DNA of 5,879 bases from Acidimicrobiia bacterium (GTDB lineage Bacteria; Actinomycetota; Acidimicrobiia; Spongiisociales; JAENVV01): assembly GCA_020352575.1 (NCBI GenBank), contig CP070681.1, forward strand, positions 1,496,238 through 1,502,116, written 5' to 3'. A program made the position numbers and the translations under genes. This document shows, piece by piece, positions 1 to 5,869 of the stretch (within the stretch, counting starts at the first letter, position 1; each line of letters begins with the position of its first letter). Under the pieces are notes generated by a model. It was not told where the DNA came from and searched no databases. It worked only from the letters and a program-made list of their open reading frames with translations.

Positions 1-2
1 GA

Positions 3-401
3 ACCGTCTTCAAGCACACCGGTGACGGTTCCATGAGCGTCTTCACCGACGCAGCCGCCGCAGCCGTTGCCGCCGAGCAGGCGCAACGCCGGCTCCAGGA
101 GGCCGACTGGGGTTCGGTCGGAGAAGTCCCGGTTCGGATGGCGATCGATGTGGGCGACGTGGATGTGCGAGACGGCGACTATTTCGGCCCACCACTCAAC
201 CGGTGTGCACGCATCCTGGCCGCCGCGCACGGCGGCCAGGTGTTGCTCTCCTCGACTGCGTTCGACGACCTCTCCACCGGGCATCTCACCGGGGTGCAGA
301 TCCGCCAGCTCGGTCCGTATCGCCTTCGGGGTCTCGCCGCACCCGAGCGGGTCGGTCAACTGGTGTTCGTCGGGCTCCGCGCCGAGTTCCCGGAGCTTCG
401 G
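3..401 (+). other. Domain: class III adenylate/guanylate cyclase catalytic domain, C-terminal part
   Basis: The opening KHTGDG carries the purine-specifying Lys (codon 12-14) and the second metal-binding Asp (codon 24-26). Further on, GDYFGPPLNRCAR supplies the second purine-specifying residue Asp49 (177-179), Asn56 (198-200) and the transition-state Arg60 (210-212), with the Asp-7-Asn-4-Arg spacing of active class III cyclases. GDYFGP, AAAHGGQVLLS and the closing RGLAAPERVGQLV and LRAEFPELR are typical of the actinobacterial cyclases fused to large ATPase proteins. The first metal Asp lies off the window, so activity cannot be fully judged, but every visible catalytic position is kept. The Lys/Asp pair favours ATP over GTP in classical cyclases; this is inference. 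Class III cyclases work as dimers, so activity would depend on self-association of the whole protein. Confidence 0.9.
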
Positions 402-3400
402 CTCGACGCCTCGGCGCCCGACCTCGGTGAGCGCTGGGAGATGGGTGGACTGCCGGGGTACGAGCTCCGTGAGCGGCTCGGGCTCGGATGGTCCGGGCCC
501 GTGTACCGCGCCTACCAGCCATCGGTCGGGCGAGAGGTCGCCATCCGAGTGATCCGGGCCGACCTCGCCAATGAGCCGACCTTCGTGCGGCGGTTCGAGG
601 CGCACGCCAGGGAGGTCGCACAGCTCGAACATCCCCACATCGTCCCGCTCCACGACTTCTGGCGGGATCACCAGGGCGCCTACTTGGTCATGCAACTGAT
701 GCGTGGTGGGACCCTCGCCAGGGAGATGCGAGAGCACGCGTGGAAGCCGCAGGCCGTGGCGACCCTCCTCCGGCAGATCGGCGCAGCGCTCGCCCATGCC
801 CACAGCGAGGACGTGGTCCATGGCGACATCCGCCCCGAGAACATCCTCCTCGACGGCGCCGGGAATGCCTACCTCTCCGACTTCGGACTGACTCCCGTCC
901 TCCTCCCGTCGGAGGAGACGTCCTTCCCCTCGGTGGCCGCTTGTCCCTACATCGCGCCCGAGGTGCGCCAGGGCTCGGCTCCCAGCGTCCGTGCCGACGT
1001 ATTCTCGGTGGCGGCGATCGCTGCCGCCCTCCTCGGCGGCCAGCCACCCTCGGTCCGAGGTGAGTTCGGCCGGCTGTCTTCGCATCTCGGTGACCCCCTC
1101 TCCCTCGAGGCAGCCCTCATGCGCGCAATGTCCTGGAAGGCTGATGACCGTTTCGCCGATGTGGCGTCTTTCCTCGAGGTCGTCGAAGGGGCACTCGCCC
1201 TCGACGACCTCCCGGCACAGGTGCCGGTGCGCACCGGGCTCCGCAATCCCTTCAAGGGTTTGCGTGCCTTCACCGAGGGAGACGCCGGGGACTTCCACGG
1301 GCGCAGCGAGCTGGTCGACACTCTTGTGGCAGCTGTCGGGATGCGGAACTTGGTCGCGGTCGTCGGGCCGTCGGGGTCCGGCAAGAGCTCCGCAGTGCAG
1401 GCCGGACTCATCCCACGCCTGCGGGCTGGAGCGCTCCCAGGTTCCGGCGAATGGTTCATGGCGACGATGACTCCGGGAGCGCATCCGATCTCTGCACTGG
1501 TCGACGCGATCCGGCCGCTCGCCGTTGCTCCGCTCGGCGACGCCGAAGGCAACTTGGCGGTCGGGGCGATGAACCTGTCAGACCTGGTACGCACGGGCCT
1601 GCCCGGGTGTTCAGAGCTGGTCCTCGTCGTCGACCAGTTCGAGGAGCTGTTCACCCTTGTGCTCGACGAGGACGAACGGGAGCGGTTCATCAGTCTGATC
1701 GCCGCCACGTGCGACCCCGATTGCCCCGTTCGGATCGTGCTCACCCTGCGCGCTGACTTCTACGACAAACCGCTTGCACACGGTTCACTTGCCCAAGTCG
1801 TCGCCGCGGGGCTCGTCACCGTTGTCCCGCCGACCGTCGACGACCTCGTCGAGGCAATCGAACGCCCTGCGGGTTCGGTGGGCCTCGCCTTCGAGCCGGG
1901 ACTACCCCTTCGCATAGCGAGCGACGTCGTCGGCCAGCCAGGCGGGTTGCCCCTCCTCCAGTATGCGCTCACCGAGATGGTCGAGAAGCGGGGAGCGGAT
2001 CTCCTCACCAGCCTCGACTACGAGGCGATCGGAACGGTTGCCGGCGCCGTGGCCCGACGGGCGGAGGCAACATTCGCCGCCCTCGACCAGGGGGAGCGCG
2101 CTGCAGCGAAAGATGTCCTCCTTCGCCTCGTGAGCGTGGACGCAGAATCCGACTTCACCCGTCGCCGGGTGCGCCTCGGTGAGTTGGAGTCCCTGGACCA
2201 CCACTCGAGGGCGGTGCGTCGCGCCATGGACGCGTTCGCCTCGTCGCGACTCCTCTCCTTCGACCGGGATCCCGGGTCGCGGGCCCCCACCGTCGAGGTG
2301 GCGCACGAGGCGCTGCTGCGGGAGTGGGGCCGCCTACGCGAGTGGCTCGCCGACGAGCGCGAGGGGATCGTGCTTGCACGCCGGTTGCGGGGCGCGGTGG
2401 GCGAGTGGCTCGAATCCGGGCGCAGCGACGACTACCTCCTCCTCGGCGACCGGCTCTCGCCGTTCCAGCAATGGGCGAGGGTCAGCAGCCTCACCGCGGA
2501 CGAGCAGGACTTCCTCGAACACAGCGCAAACGTCGAGGCGACGGCCCTGGCAGCGCAGCAGCGTCGGCGACGGGCCGTGTTGGCCGCACTATCGGCTGCC
2601 GCCTTGGTGGCGATCGTGCTGGCGGTCGCTGCGCTCGTCCAAGGGAGCCGTGCGGACCGGGAGACCGCCCGTGCCCAGACCCTTGCGGCGCTGGAGGCCG
2701 ATGCTCGAGCTCTGGCCCAGGAACAGGCGACCTTCGCAGAAGAGCAAGCAGACCTTGCAGAGGAGCAGGCCGTGCGTGCGGAGGAGCAGGCGGTGCTCGC
2801 CGACGAGGCCGCGCATGCGGCACGAAACGCCGAGTTGCTGGCCGAGGCAAGGGAGTTGGCCGCTGCTGCGGTCAGTGTCGGAGATGAGGACCCGCAGCTG
2901 GCGATGCTCCTGGCGCTCGAAGCGTTCGAGGTCGCTCCCGAAGGCTCCGAGATCCCGGTCGAACTGACCTTCTCCCTCAGGGAGGCGATGTACGCCAACC
3001 GGCTGGACGACGTGCTCGACGTCGGCGATGGCGCGGACTCGATCCGCATCTCGCCGAGTGGCACGTCGTTCGCCCTGAGCCTGTGGGGTACCGAAGAGCT
3101 CGCCATGTTCGACCTCGAGACAATGGAGGAGCGGTGGCGTCTCGAGGGAGCGGCCATGCGGCTGATCGCCCTCGGACCTGACGACGAATACCTCTTGACG
3201 TACACCGAGGAGGCGCTCGAGTTGCGTTCGGCCGACGACGCGAGTCTCCTGGAGACGATCCCGGTTGCGTGCCCGCCAGGGCAGTGGTCCACGGGTGAGT
3301 GGTCACCAGATGGCTCGCAGGTCGCGTACTTCGGCTCTGGTTGCCAAGCCGTCGTGGTGCTCGAGACCGAGGCCTGGACGGAGGAAAGGCGCATCCCACT

Positions 3401-4904
3401 GACGAGCCTTGAGGCATTCATGGGCGTCGAGTTCGCCTCGTCCGTGGGCGCGCACCGGTTGCTCGTGAGCGAGTGGTACCCCGAGGCCTCGGGGCGGGTC
3501 TTCGATACCGAGACCTTCGAACTCGTCGCTGAGTTCGACACCCCACTGGGCACGATCGATCCAGGCGGCGCTACCTACTTCGGTACCCACTACGGCGATA
3601 CCCCGCAGCTGTTCGACGTCGAGTCAGGTGATGTCATCGACAAGCTGTCGGGGATGGGAGTCTCTCCTTCGACCTACATGAATCAGCAGTTCTCGCACGA
3701 CGGGTCTCTCGTCATGATCCCGACAGAGGGATCGATGATCCCGATCTGGGATGTTGCGACCGGTGAGGTGGCCTTCAGGATCCCCGCCGGCCAACGCGCC
3801 AGTAGTGCGTTCGCCCCGGATGGGCGGCTCTTGACCATCGTTGATGGCCTCCTACAGGTGTGGGACCTGTCTGCGGCGCCGGGGGAGTTGCTCTCCTCCG
3901 AGACCGGCGGGTCGTTCGCGATGTGGAATGCTCGATCGTCCGGGACCTACGGGGCTGCCTCGGTTATGACCCCTGAGGGAGTCGAGGCGTACTCGTTCGA
4001 TGTCGGGACCGGGGCTCTTGGCCCTTCCCGGCGGCTCGCCGGATCGGCATTCCCATGGATTGGCGTCCTCGGTGAGTTGGGACTCGTGCTCTCTGAGACC
4101 CGTGAGACCAATGCCACGCAGGTGCTCTTCACGTGGAACCCGAGCACCGGTGATGAACGGATCCTCCTCGACTGTGCGGAGGACCAGCCCGGCTGCTCAG
4201 GTGGCCAGATCGCGCACGTCGGCATGATCTCCAGCGTTGACGGATCGGAGTTCGGGTTGCTCACGACCGAGAACGTCTTCCTCACATGGGACGCCGACGG
4301 TGTGCCCCGGGCCCCGGTGCCGCTCGACTACGGGGACCCCGGCATCAACCAGTTGTTCCTGTCGTTCACCGACGAATGGGTCGTCGTGAGGAACAACTGG
4401 TCCGACCACAAGGTGTTCGACAGGGAAGGGAACCTCATCGAGGAGTTCGACCTGCTCGGGCAACACCCGTGGCACCTGTTCGACGCGAGCGGTCGCTATG
4501 CCCTCGGTTGGGGCTTCGACCTCACGACCTCGCTCCTCGATGCGACCGACTGGAGCGTGCAGCCCTTCACGGAGGACCTCGGCGAAGGCTCCGTGCGAGG
4601 AGCCGGGTTCTCGCCTTCCTCCGAGCTCGTTGCGCTCGGAATCCAGGGGGGGCCGATGCGGGTGTACACGGTGCCCGACGGTGAGTTGATCGCCAGGGTC
4701 CCCCTTGACTCGGCGCACGCCATCTTCTGGGTGGATGAGGCCCATGTGGCTGTCGGCACGGGTGAGGGCCTGTGGACGGTGGTCACGCTCGACATCGACG
4801 AACTTCGCGAGATCGCCGAGGGCATGGTGCTGCGGGACTTCACCCCTGACGAGTGTCGGACCTACAGGATTGGTTCCTGCGCGACGGGGTCGAGCGACGG
4901 GTAG
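3..4904 (+). CDS. Class III cyclase / pseudokinase / nSTAND1 NTPase / WD40-like transmembrane signalling protein (5'-partial)
   Basis: The reading frame is open from the window edge to a TAG at 4902-4904. The ATG at 33 is not the real start: codons 3-32 already encode TVFKHTGDGS, the catalytic core of a class III nucleotide cyclase, so the gene begins upstream. From the usual domain size I infer about 50-60 missing cyclase residues plus any leader. Counting the ATG at 33 as residue 1, the domains are: cyclase to about 123, kinase-like 142-390, nSTAND1 NTPase about 403-815, one membrane helix 848-869, a heptad coiled coil 887-942, and a divergent WD40-like propeller about 1000-1590. A short tail with DECRTY resembles the end of many actinobacterial nSTAND-WD40 proteins. 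The likely role is membrane signal transduction: external sensing by the propeller, an ATP-dependent STAND switch, and possible cyclic nucleotide output. The domain calls are secure. The signal, the product (cAMP or cGMP) and the partners are unknown. Confidence 0.93.
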   Translation, partial: TVFKHTGDGSMSVFTDAAAAAVAAEQAQRRLQEADWGSVGEVPVRMAIDVGDVDVRDGDYFGPPLNRCARILAAAHGGQVLLSSTAFDDLSTGHLTGVQIRQLGPYRLRGLAAPERVGQLVFVGLRAEFPELRLDASAPDLGERWEMGGLPGYELRERLGLGWSGPVYRAYQPSVGREVAIRVIRADLANEPTFVRRFEAHAREVAQLEHPHIVPLHDFWRDHQGAYLVMQLMRGGTLAREMREHAWKPQAVATLLRQIGAALAHAHSEDVVHGDIRPENILLDGAGNAYLSDFGLTPVLLPSEETSFPSVAACPYIAPEVRQGSAPSVRADVFSVAAIAAALLGGQPPSVRGEFGRLSSHLGDPLSLEAALMRAMSWKADDRFADVASFLEVVEGALALDDLPAQVPVRTGLRNPFKGLRAFTEGDAGDFHGRSELVDTLVAAVGMRNLVAVVGPSGSGKSSAVQAGLIPRLRAGALPGSGEWFMATMTPGAHPISALVDAIRPLAVAPLGDAEGNLAVGAMNLSDLVRTGLPGCSELVLVVDQFEELFTLVLDEDERERFISLIAATCDPDCPVRIVLTLRADFYDKPLAHGSLAQVVAAGLVTVVPPTVDDLVEAIERPAGSVGLAFEPGLPLRIASDVVGQPGGLPLLQYALTEMVEKRGADLLTSLDYEAIGTVAGAVARRAEATFAALDQGERAAAKDVLLRLVSVDAESDFTRRRVRLGELESLDHHSRAVRRAMDAFASSRLLSFDRDPGSRAPTVEVAHEALLREWGRLREWLADEREGIVLARRLRGAVGEWLESGRSDDYLLLGDRLSPFQQWARVSSLTADEQDFLEHSANVEATALAAQQRRRRAVLAALSAAALVAIVLAVAALVQGSRADRETARAQTLAALEADARALAQEQATFAEEQADLAEEQAVRAEEQAVLADEAAHAARNAELLAEARELAAAAVSVGDEDPQLAMLLALEAFEVAPEGSEIPVELTFSLREAMYANRLDDVLDVGDGADSIRISPSGTSFALSLWGTEELAMFDLETMEERWRLEGAAMRLIALGPDDEYLLTYTEEALELRSADDASLLETIPVACPPGQWSTGEWSPDGSQVAYFGSGCQAVVVLETEAWTEERRIPLTSLEAFMGVEFASSVGAHRLLVSEWYPEASGRVFDTETFELVAEFDTPLGTIDPGGATYFGTHYGDTPQLFDVESGDVIDKLSGMGVSPSTYMNQQFSHDGSLVMIPTEGSMIPIWDVATGEVAFRIPAGQRASSAFAPDGRLLTIVDGLLQVWDLSAAPGELLSSETGGSFAMWNARSSGTYGAASVMTPEGVEAYSFDVGTGALGPSRRLAGSAFPWIGVLGELGLVLSETRETNATQVLFTWNPSTGDERILLDCAEDQPGCSGGQIAHVGMISSVDGSEFGLLTTENVFLTWDADGVPRAPVPLDYGDPGINQLFLSFTDEWVVVRNNWSDHKVFDREGNLIEEFDLLGQHPWHLFDASGRYALGWGFDLTTSLLDATDWSVQPFTEDLGEGSVRGAGFSPSSELVALGIQGGPMRVYTVPDGELIARVPLDSAHAIFWVDEAHVAVGTGEGLWTVVTLDIDELREIAEGMVLRDFTPDECRTYRIGSCATGSSDG
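456..1202 (+). other. Domain: Ser/Thr protein kinase-like domain, probable pseudokinase
   Basis: The fold is clear. There is a glycine-rich loop GLGWSGPVY (residues 150-158), a hinge region LVMQLMRGGTL, a catalytic-loop block VVHGDIRPENILLD, DFG at 283-285 and APE at 308-310. Several signature residues are changed. The beta-3 Lys of VAIK is Arg172 (codon 546-548). The helix-C Glu position aligns with His191 (603-605) when the LEHPHIV block is matched to LNHPAIV of PknB-type kinases. The HRD Arg is Gly264 (822-824), and the catalytic-loop Lys is Arg267 (831-833). The Asp265 base, Asn270 and the DFG Asp remain. Loss of the Lys-Glu salt bridge and the loop Lys argues against normal phosphotransfer. 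Nucleotide binding or a scaffold role is more likely. Relatives with the same RRFEAxA and HPHIVPL blocks usually keep VAIK and HRD, as I recall the family. Confidence 0.88.
1239..2477 (+). other. Domain: nSTAND1-type STAND P-loop NTPase
   Basis: NPFKGLRAF followed by DFHGRSELV is the typical entry to this family. Walker A is GPSGSGKSS (Lys451, codon 1383-1385) and Walker B is LVVDQFEELF (Asp534, Glu537 and Glu538). A TLRADFYDKP block provides the sensor-type Arg573. QPGGLPLLQYAL at 635-646 is the GxP-like motif that starts the STAND winged-helix part, and TVEVAHEALLREW at 753-765 is the hallmark helix near its end. All nucleotide-handling residues I can identify are present, so ATP binding and hydrolysis are expected. 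STAND ATPases normally act as switches that oligomerise when a C-terminal sensor meets its trigger. Databases may label this domain AAA or 'BREX system ATP-binding', but no BREX gene is visible here. Confidence 0.93.
2574..2639 (+). other. Single transmembrane helix (residues 848-869)
   Basis: A run of 22 Ala, Leu, Val and Ile residues follows directly after RRRR (residues 844-847). By the positive-inside rule this puts the cyclase, kinase-like and NTPase domains in the cytoplasm and the coiled coil and propeller outside. Three Arg on the far side (873, 876, 880) weaken the call a little, but they are mixed with acidic residues. No second hydrophobic span is obvious in the visible part of the protein. 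The missing N-terminus could hold more. Confidence 0.82.
2691..2816 (+). repeat. Tandem 21-base repeat encoding heptads of a coiled coil
   Basis: Six successive 21-base units encode seven-residue units starting at residues 887, 894, 901, 908, 915 and 922. The central ones read FAEEQAD, LAEEQAV and RAEEQAV. The units at 2754 and 2775 match at 18 of 21 bases, while outer units have drifted (13-14 of 21). Leu, Phe or Ala at fixed positions with Glu and Gln between them gives a strongly helical, coiled-coil-prone stalk directly after the membrane helix. The high identity of the central units suggests growth by local duplication, and length could vary between relatives. The helix runs on through AELLAEARELAAAA and DPQLAMLLALEA, a linker common to nSTAND-WD40 proteins. 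Confidence 0.85.
3030..4802 (+). other. Domain: divergent WD40-like beta-propeller region
   Basis: Repeating blade units of roughly 31-44 residues can be followed from about residue 1000 to 1590. Clear blade markers are SPSG...FDLETME (about 1007-1032), SPDGSQVAYF (1091), SHDGSLVMIP...IWDVATGEV (1221-1246), APDGRLLTIVDG...VWDLSAA (1261-1281), FLTWDADG (1416) and FSPSSELVAL...VYTVPDGEL (1526-1552). Counting by eye I place about 14 units, which would make two seven-bladed propellers. The GH dipeptide of classical WD40 repeats is absent, so domain software may detect only a few units. The region likely binds a protein or other ligand outside the cell if the membrane topology is right. All six cysteines beyond the membrane helix fall here or in the tail. 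Confidence 0.8.
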
Positions 4905-4907
4905 TCG

Positions 4908-4927
4908 GCTCCAAGGTCGCTCCAAGG
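4908..4927. repeat. Short direct repeat downstream of the large gene
   Basis: GCTCCAAGG occurs at 4908-4916 and again at 4919-4927, a period of 11 bases or about one helical turn. It starts four bases after the stop codon of the large gene. It could be a regulator contact site or a chance duplication. No partner sequence supports either reading. Confidence 0.45.
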
Positions 4928-4940
4928 CGCGTTTCGTACC

Positions 4941-4970
4941 GTGACCGCGGAATTCCGCCGAGGCTATAGG
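4941..4970 (+). promoter_or_regulatory. Possible weak promoter with a palindromic spacer
   Basis: GTGACC (4941-4946) resembles a -35 box and TATAGG (4965-4970) resembles a -10 box, 18 bases apart. Each fits the housekeeping consensus at four of six positions, and the usually essential last T of the -10 is missing. The perfect palindrome GCGGAATTCCGC (4947-4958) fills most of the spacer, where an operator would sit. Because the -10 overlaps the ribosome binding site, this promoter would give an almost leaderless transcript, which fits poorly with the good Shine-Dalgarno there. Read-through from the large gene is the simpler explanation. Confidence 0.2.
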
Positions 4971-4973
4971 AGG
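4968..4973 (+). promoter_or_regulatory. Ribosome binding site fixing the GTG start of the exported protein
   Basis: AGGAGG is a full Shine-Dalgarno core with five bases to the GTG at 4979. This spacing, plus the signal peptide that begins exactly there, decides the start against other in-frame candidates. Confidence 0.88.
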
Positions 4974-4978
4974 CGATC

Positions 4979-5869
4979 GTGCGACGAGGTGGATGGCGAG
5001 GGACCTTGGTGGTCATCCTGGCAATGGCGATGGTGGCGGCGCTGGCCCCAGCGGGATTGGCGAAGAAGCCGCCCGGCACCCCGGGTGGCAAATCTCCATT
5101 CAGTGTCACCGTCGATGTCGTAGGCATTCACGAACTGGAAACCCCATACACGTGGGAGGACGGGGCTCTCGGCTACCCCTTCTACTGGGTGAATGCCGTC
5201 GGCGACCAGATGAAACTGGTCGTGACGGTCGATGGGCCGACGACTGGGACAGTCACCTTCTCCGGGACAGAAGTCACGGGCTCGCTCGTGAACCCGGTTG
5301 AGTTCATCTACACCGCAACGGATGCGGATCTCGCAAGCGAAGGAGTGAATCTCGTCGTCGAAGTCTCTGCTGACGGGAAGACGAAGACGGTGAGCACGAT
5401 CGTGGCGGTCGAGCCGTATCCGGACTGTGAGGCCTTGCCGTCCGGGCTGGAGTACGACTCCGAGGAGAGCGCGACAGAGATCACACACATCTATGAGGGG
5501 ACTCCAAGTGAGTGGTGCCGCTGGACACCGGTGATGCTTGGCACGTGGGATGTCGAACTGACCCCGGCCACGCCGATCACGCGTCCAACACAGATCGGCG
5601 CGACCCTCCGCGATCACGTACCGGGCAACTGGTGCGCGCTCAGTGATGAGAACCGGGCGGGGGAGTTCTTGGACAACTCCGGTGTCGTCGATGGCAGGAC
5701 GAAGGGCGAACCGGTGACCGGTTTCTTCCACCTGCCCGACTCGGGGATATGCCTGGGCGGAGGAGCCGGCGGCTACACGATGGCGGTCGGGACCACCACC
5801 GACTTCGTCCTCGCCACGGACGAACACATCAAGATCACCAAGGTCGTTTCCAAGGTGATTGACGGGTAG
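4979..5869 (+). CDS. Exported beta-rich four-cysteine protein of unknown function
   Basis: This is a complete gene of 296 residues, with a GTG start and a TAG stop at 5867-5869. I do not recognise the family. The N-terminus is a standard Sec signal peptide: Arg-rich start, hydrophobic core at residues 9-23, and probable cleavage after Ala28 in PAGLA-KK. No lipobox Cys, LPXTG motif or C-terminal membrane anchor is seen, so the protein should be released or held by contacts. Mature residues about 41-145 alternate short hydrophobic strands and turns (FSVTVDVV, MKLVVTVDG, TVTFSG, VNLVVEVSADG, KTVSTIVAVE) and look like an Ig-like beta sandwich. The rest (150-296) carries Cys150, Cys180, Cys219 and Cys258, suitable for two disulfides, and a Gly-rich stretch at 260-265. 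The gene follows the large signalling gene by 74 bases on the same strand, so co-transcription is plausible. A ligand or partner role is only a guess. Confidence 0.85.
   Translation: MRRGGWRGTLVVILAMAMVAALAPAGLAKKPPGTPGGKSPFSVTVDVVGIHELETPYTWEDGALGYPFYWVNAVGDQMKLVVTVDGPTTGTVTFSGTEVTGSLVNPVEFIYTATDADLASEGVNLVVEVSADGKTKTVSTIVAVEPYPDCEALPSGLEYDSEESATEITHIYEGTPSEWCRWTPVMLGTWDVELTPATPITRPTQIGATLRDHVPGNWCALSDENRAGEFLDNSGVVDGRTKGEPVTGFFHLPDSGICLGGGAGGYTMAVGTTTDFVLATDEHIKITKVVSKVIDG

Noticed and set aside
947..1744. Reverse-strand open frame (265 codons) opposite the kinase and NTPase region
   Set aside because: The forward strand here encodes APE, Walker A and Walker B motifs in one frame. The reverse frame is low-complexity Ser, Arg and Pro sequence.
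1239..2477. BREX or other named defence system, from the resemblance of the NTPase to 'BREX system ATP-binding' labels
   Set aside because: That label is applied broadly to this NTPase family. No BREX methylase, phosphatase or other defence gene is in the window.
2432..3553. Long reverse-strand open frame (373 codons) opposite the coiled coil and propeller
   Set aside because: Its product is Ser, Ala and Arg rich with no domain pattern, and it mirrors a forward frame with clear domains. It is the usual antisense shadow of GC-rich coding DNA.
4947..4958. Intrinsic terminator formed by the GCGGAATTCCGC palindrome
   Set aside because: The stem is only four base pairs with a four-base loop and no T run follows. 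The next bases lead straight into a ribosome binding site.
4979..5062. Twin-arginine (Tat) signal on the exported protein
   Set aside because: The Arg pair is followed by GGW, not the x-F-L-K type context, and the hydrophobic core is typical of Sec signals.
4964..5827. Reverse-strand open frame (287 codons) covering almost all of the exported-protein gene
   Set aside because: The forward frame has a full ribosome binding site, a signal peptide and beta-strand patterning. The reverse product shows no recognisable motif.
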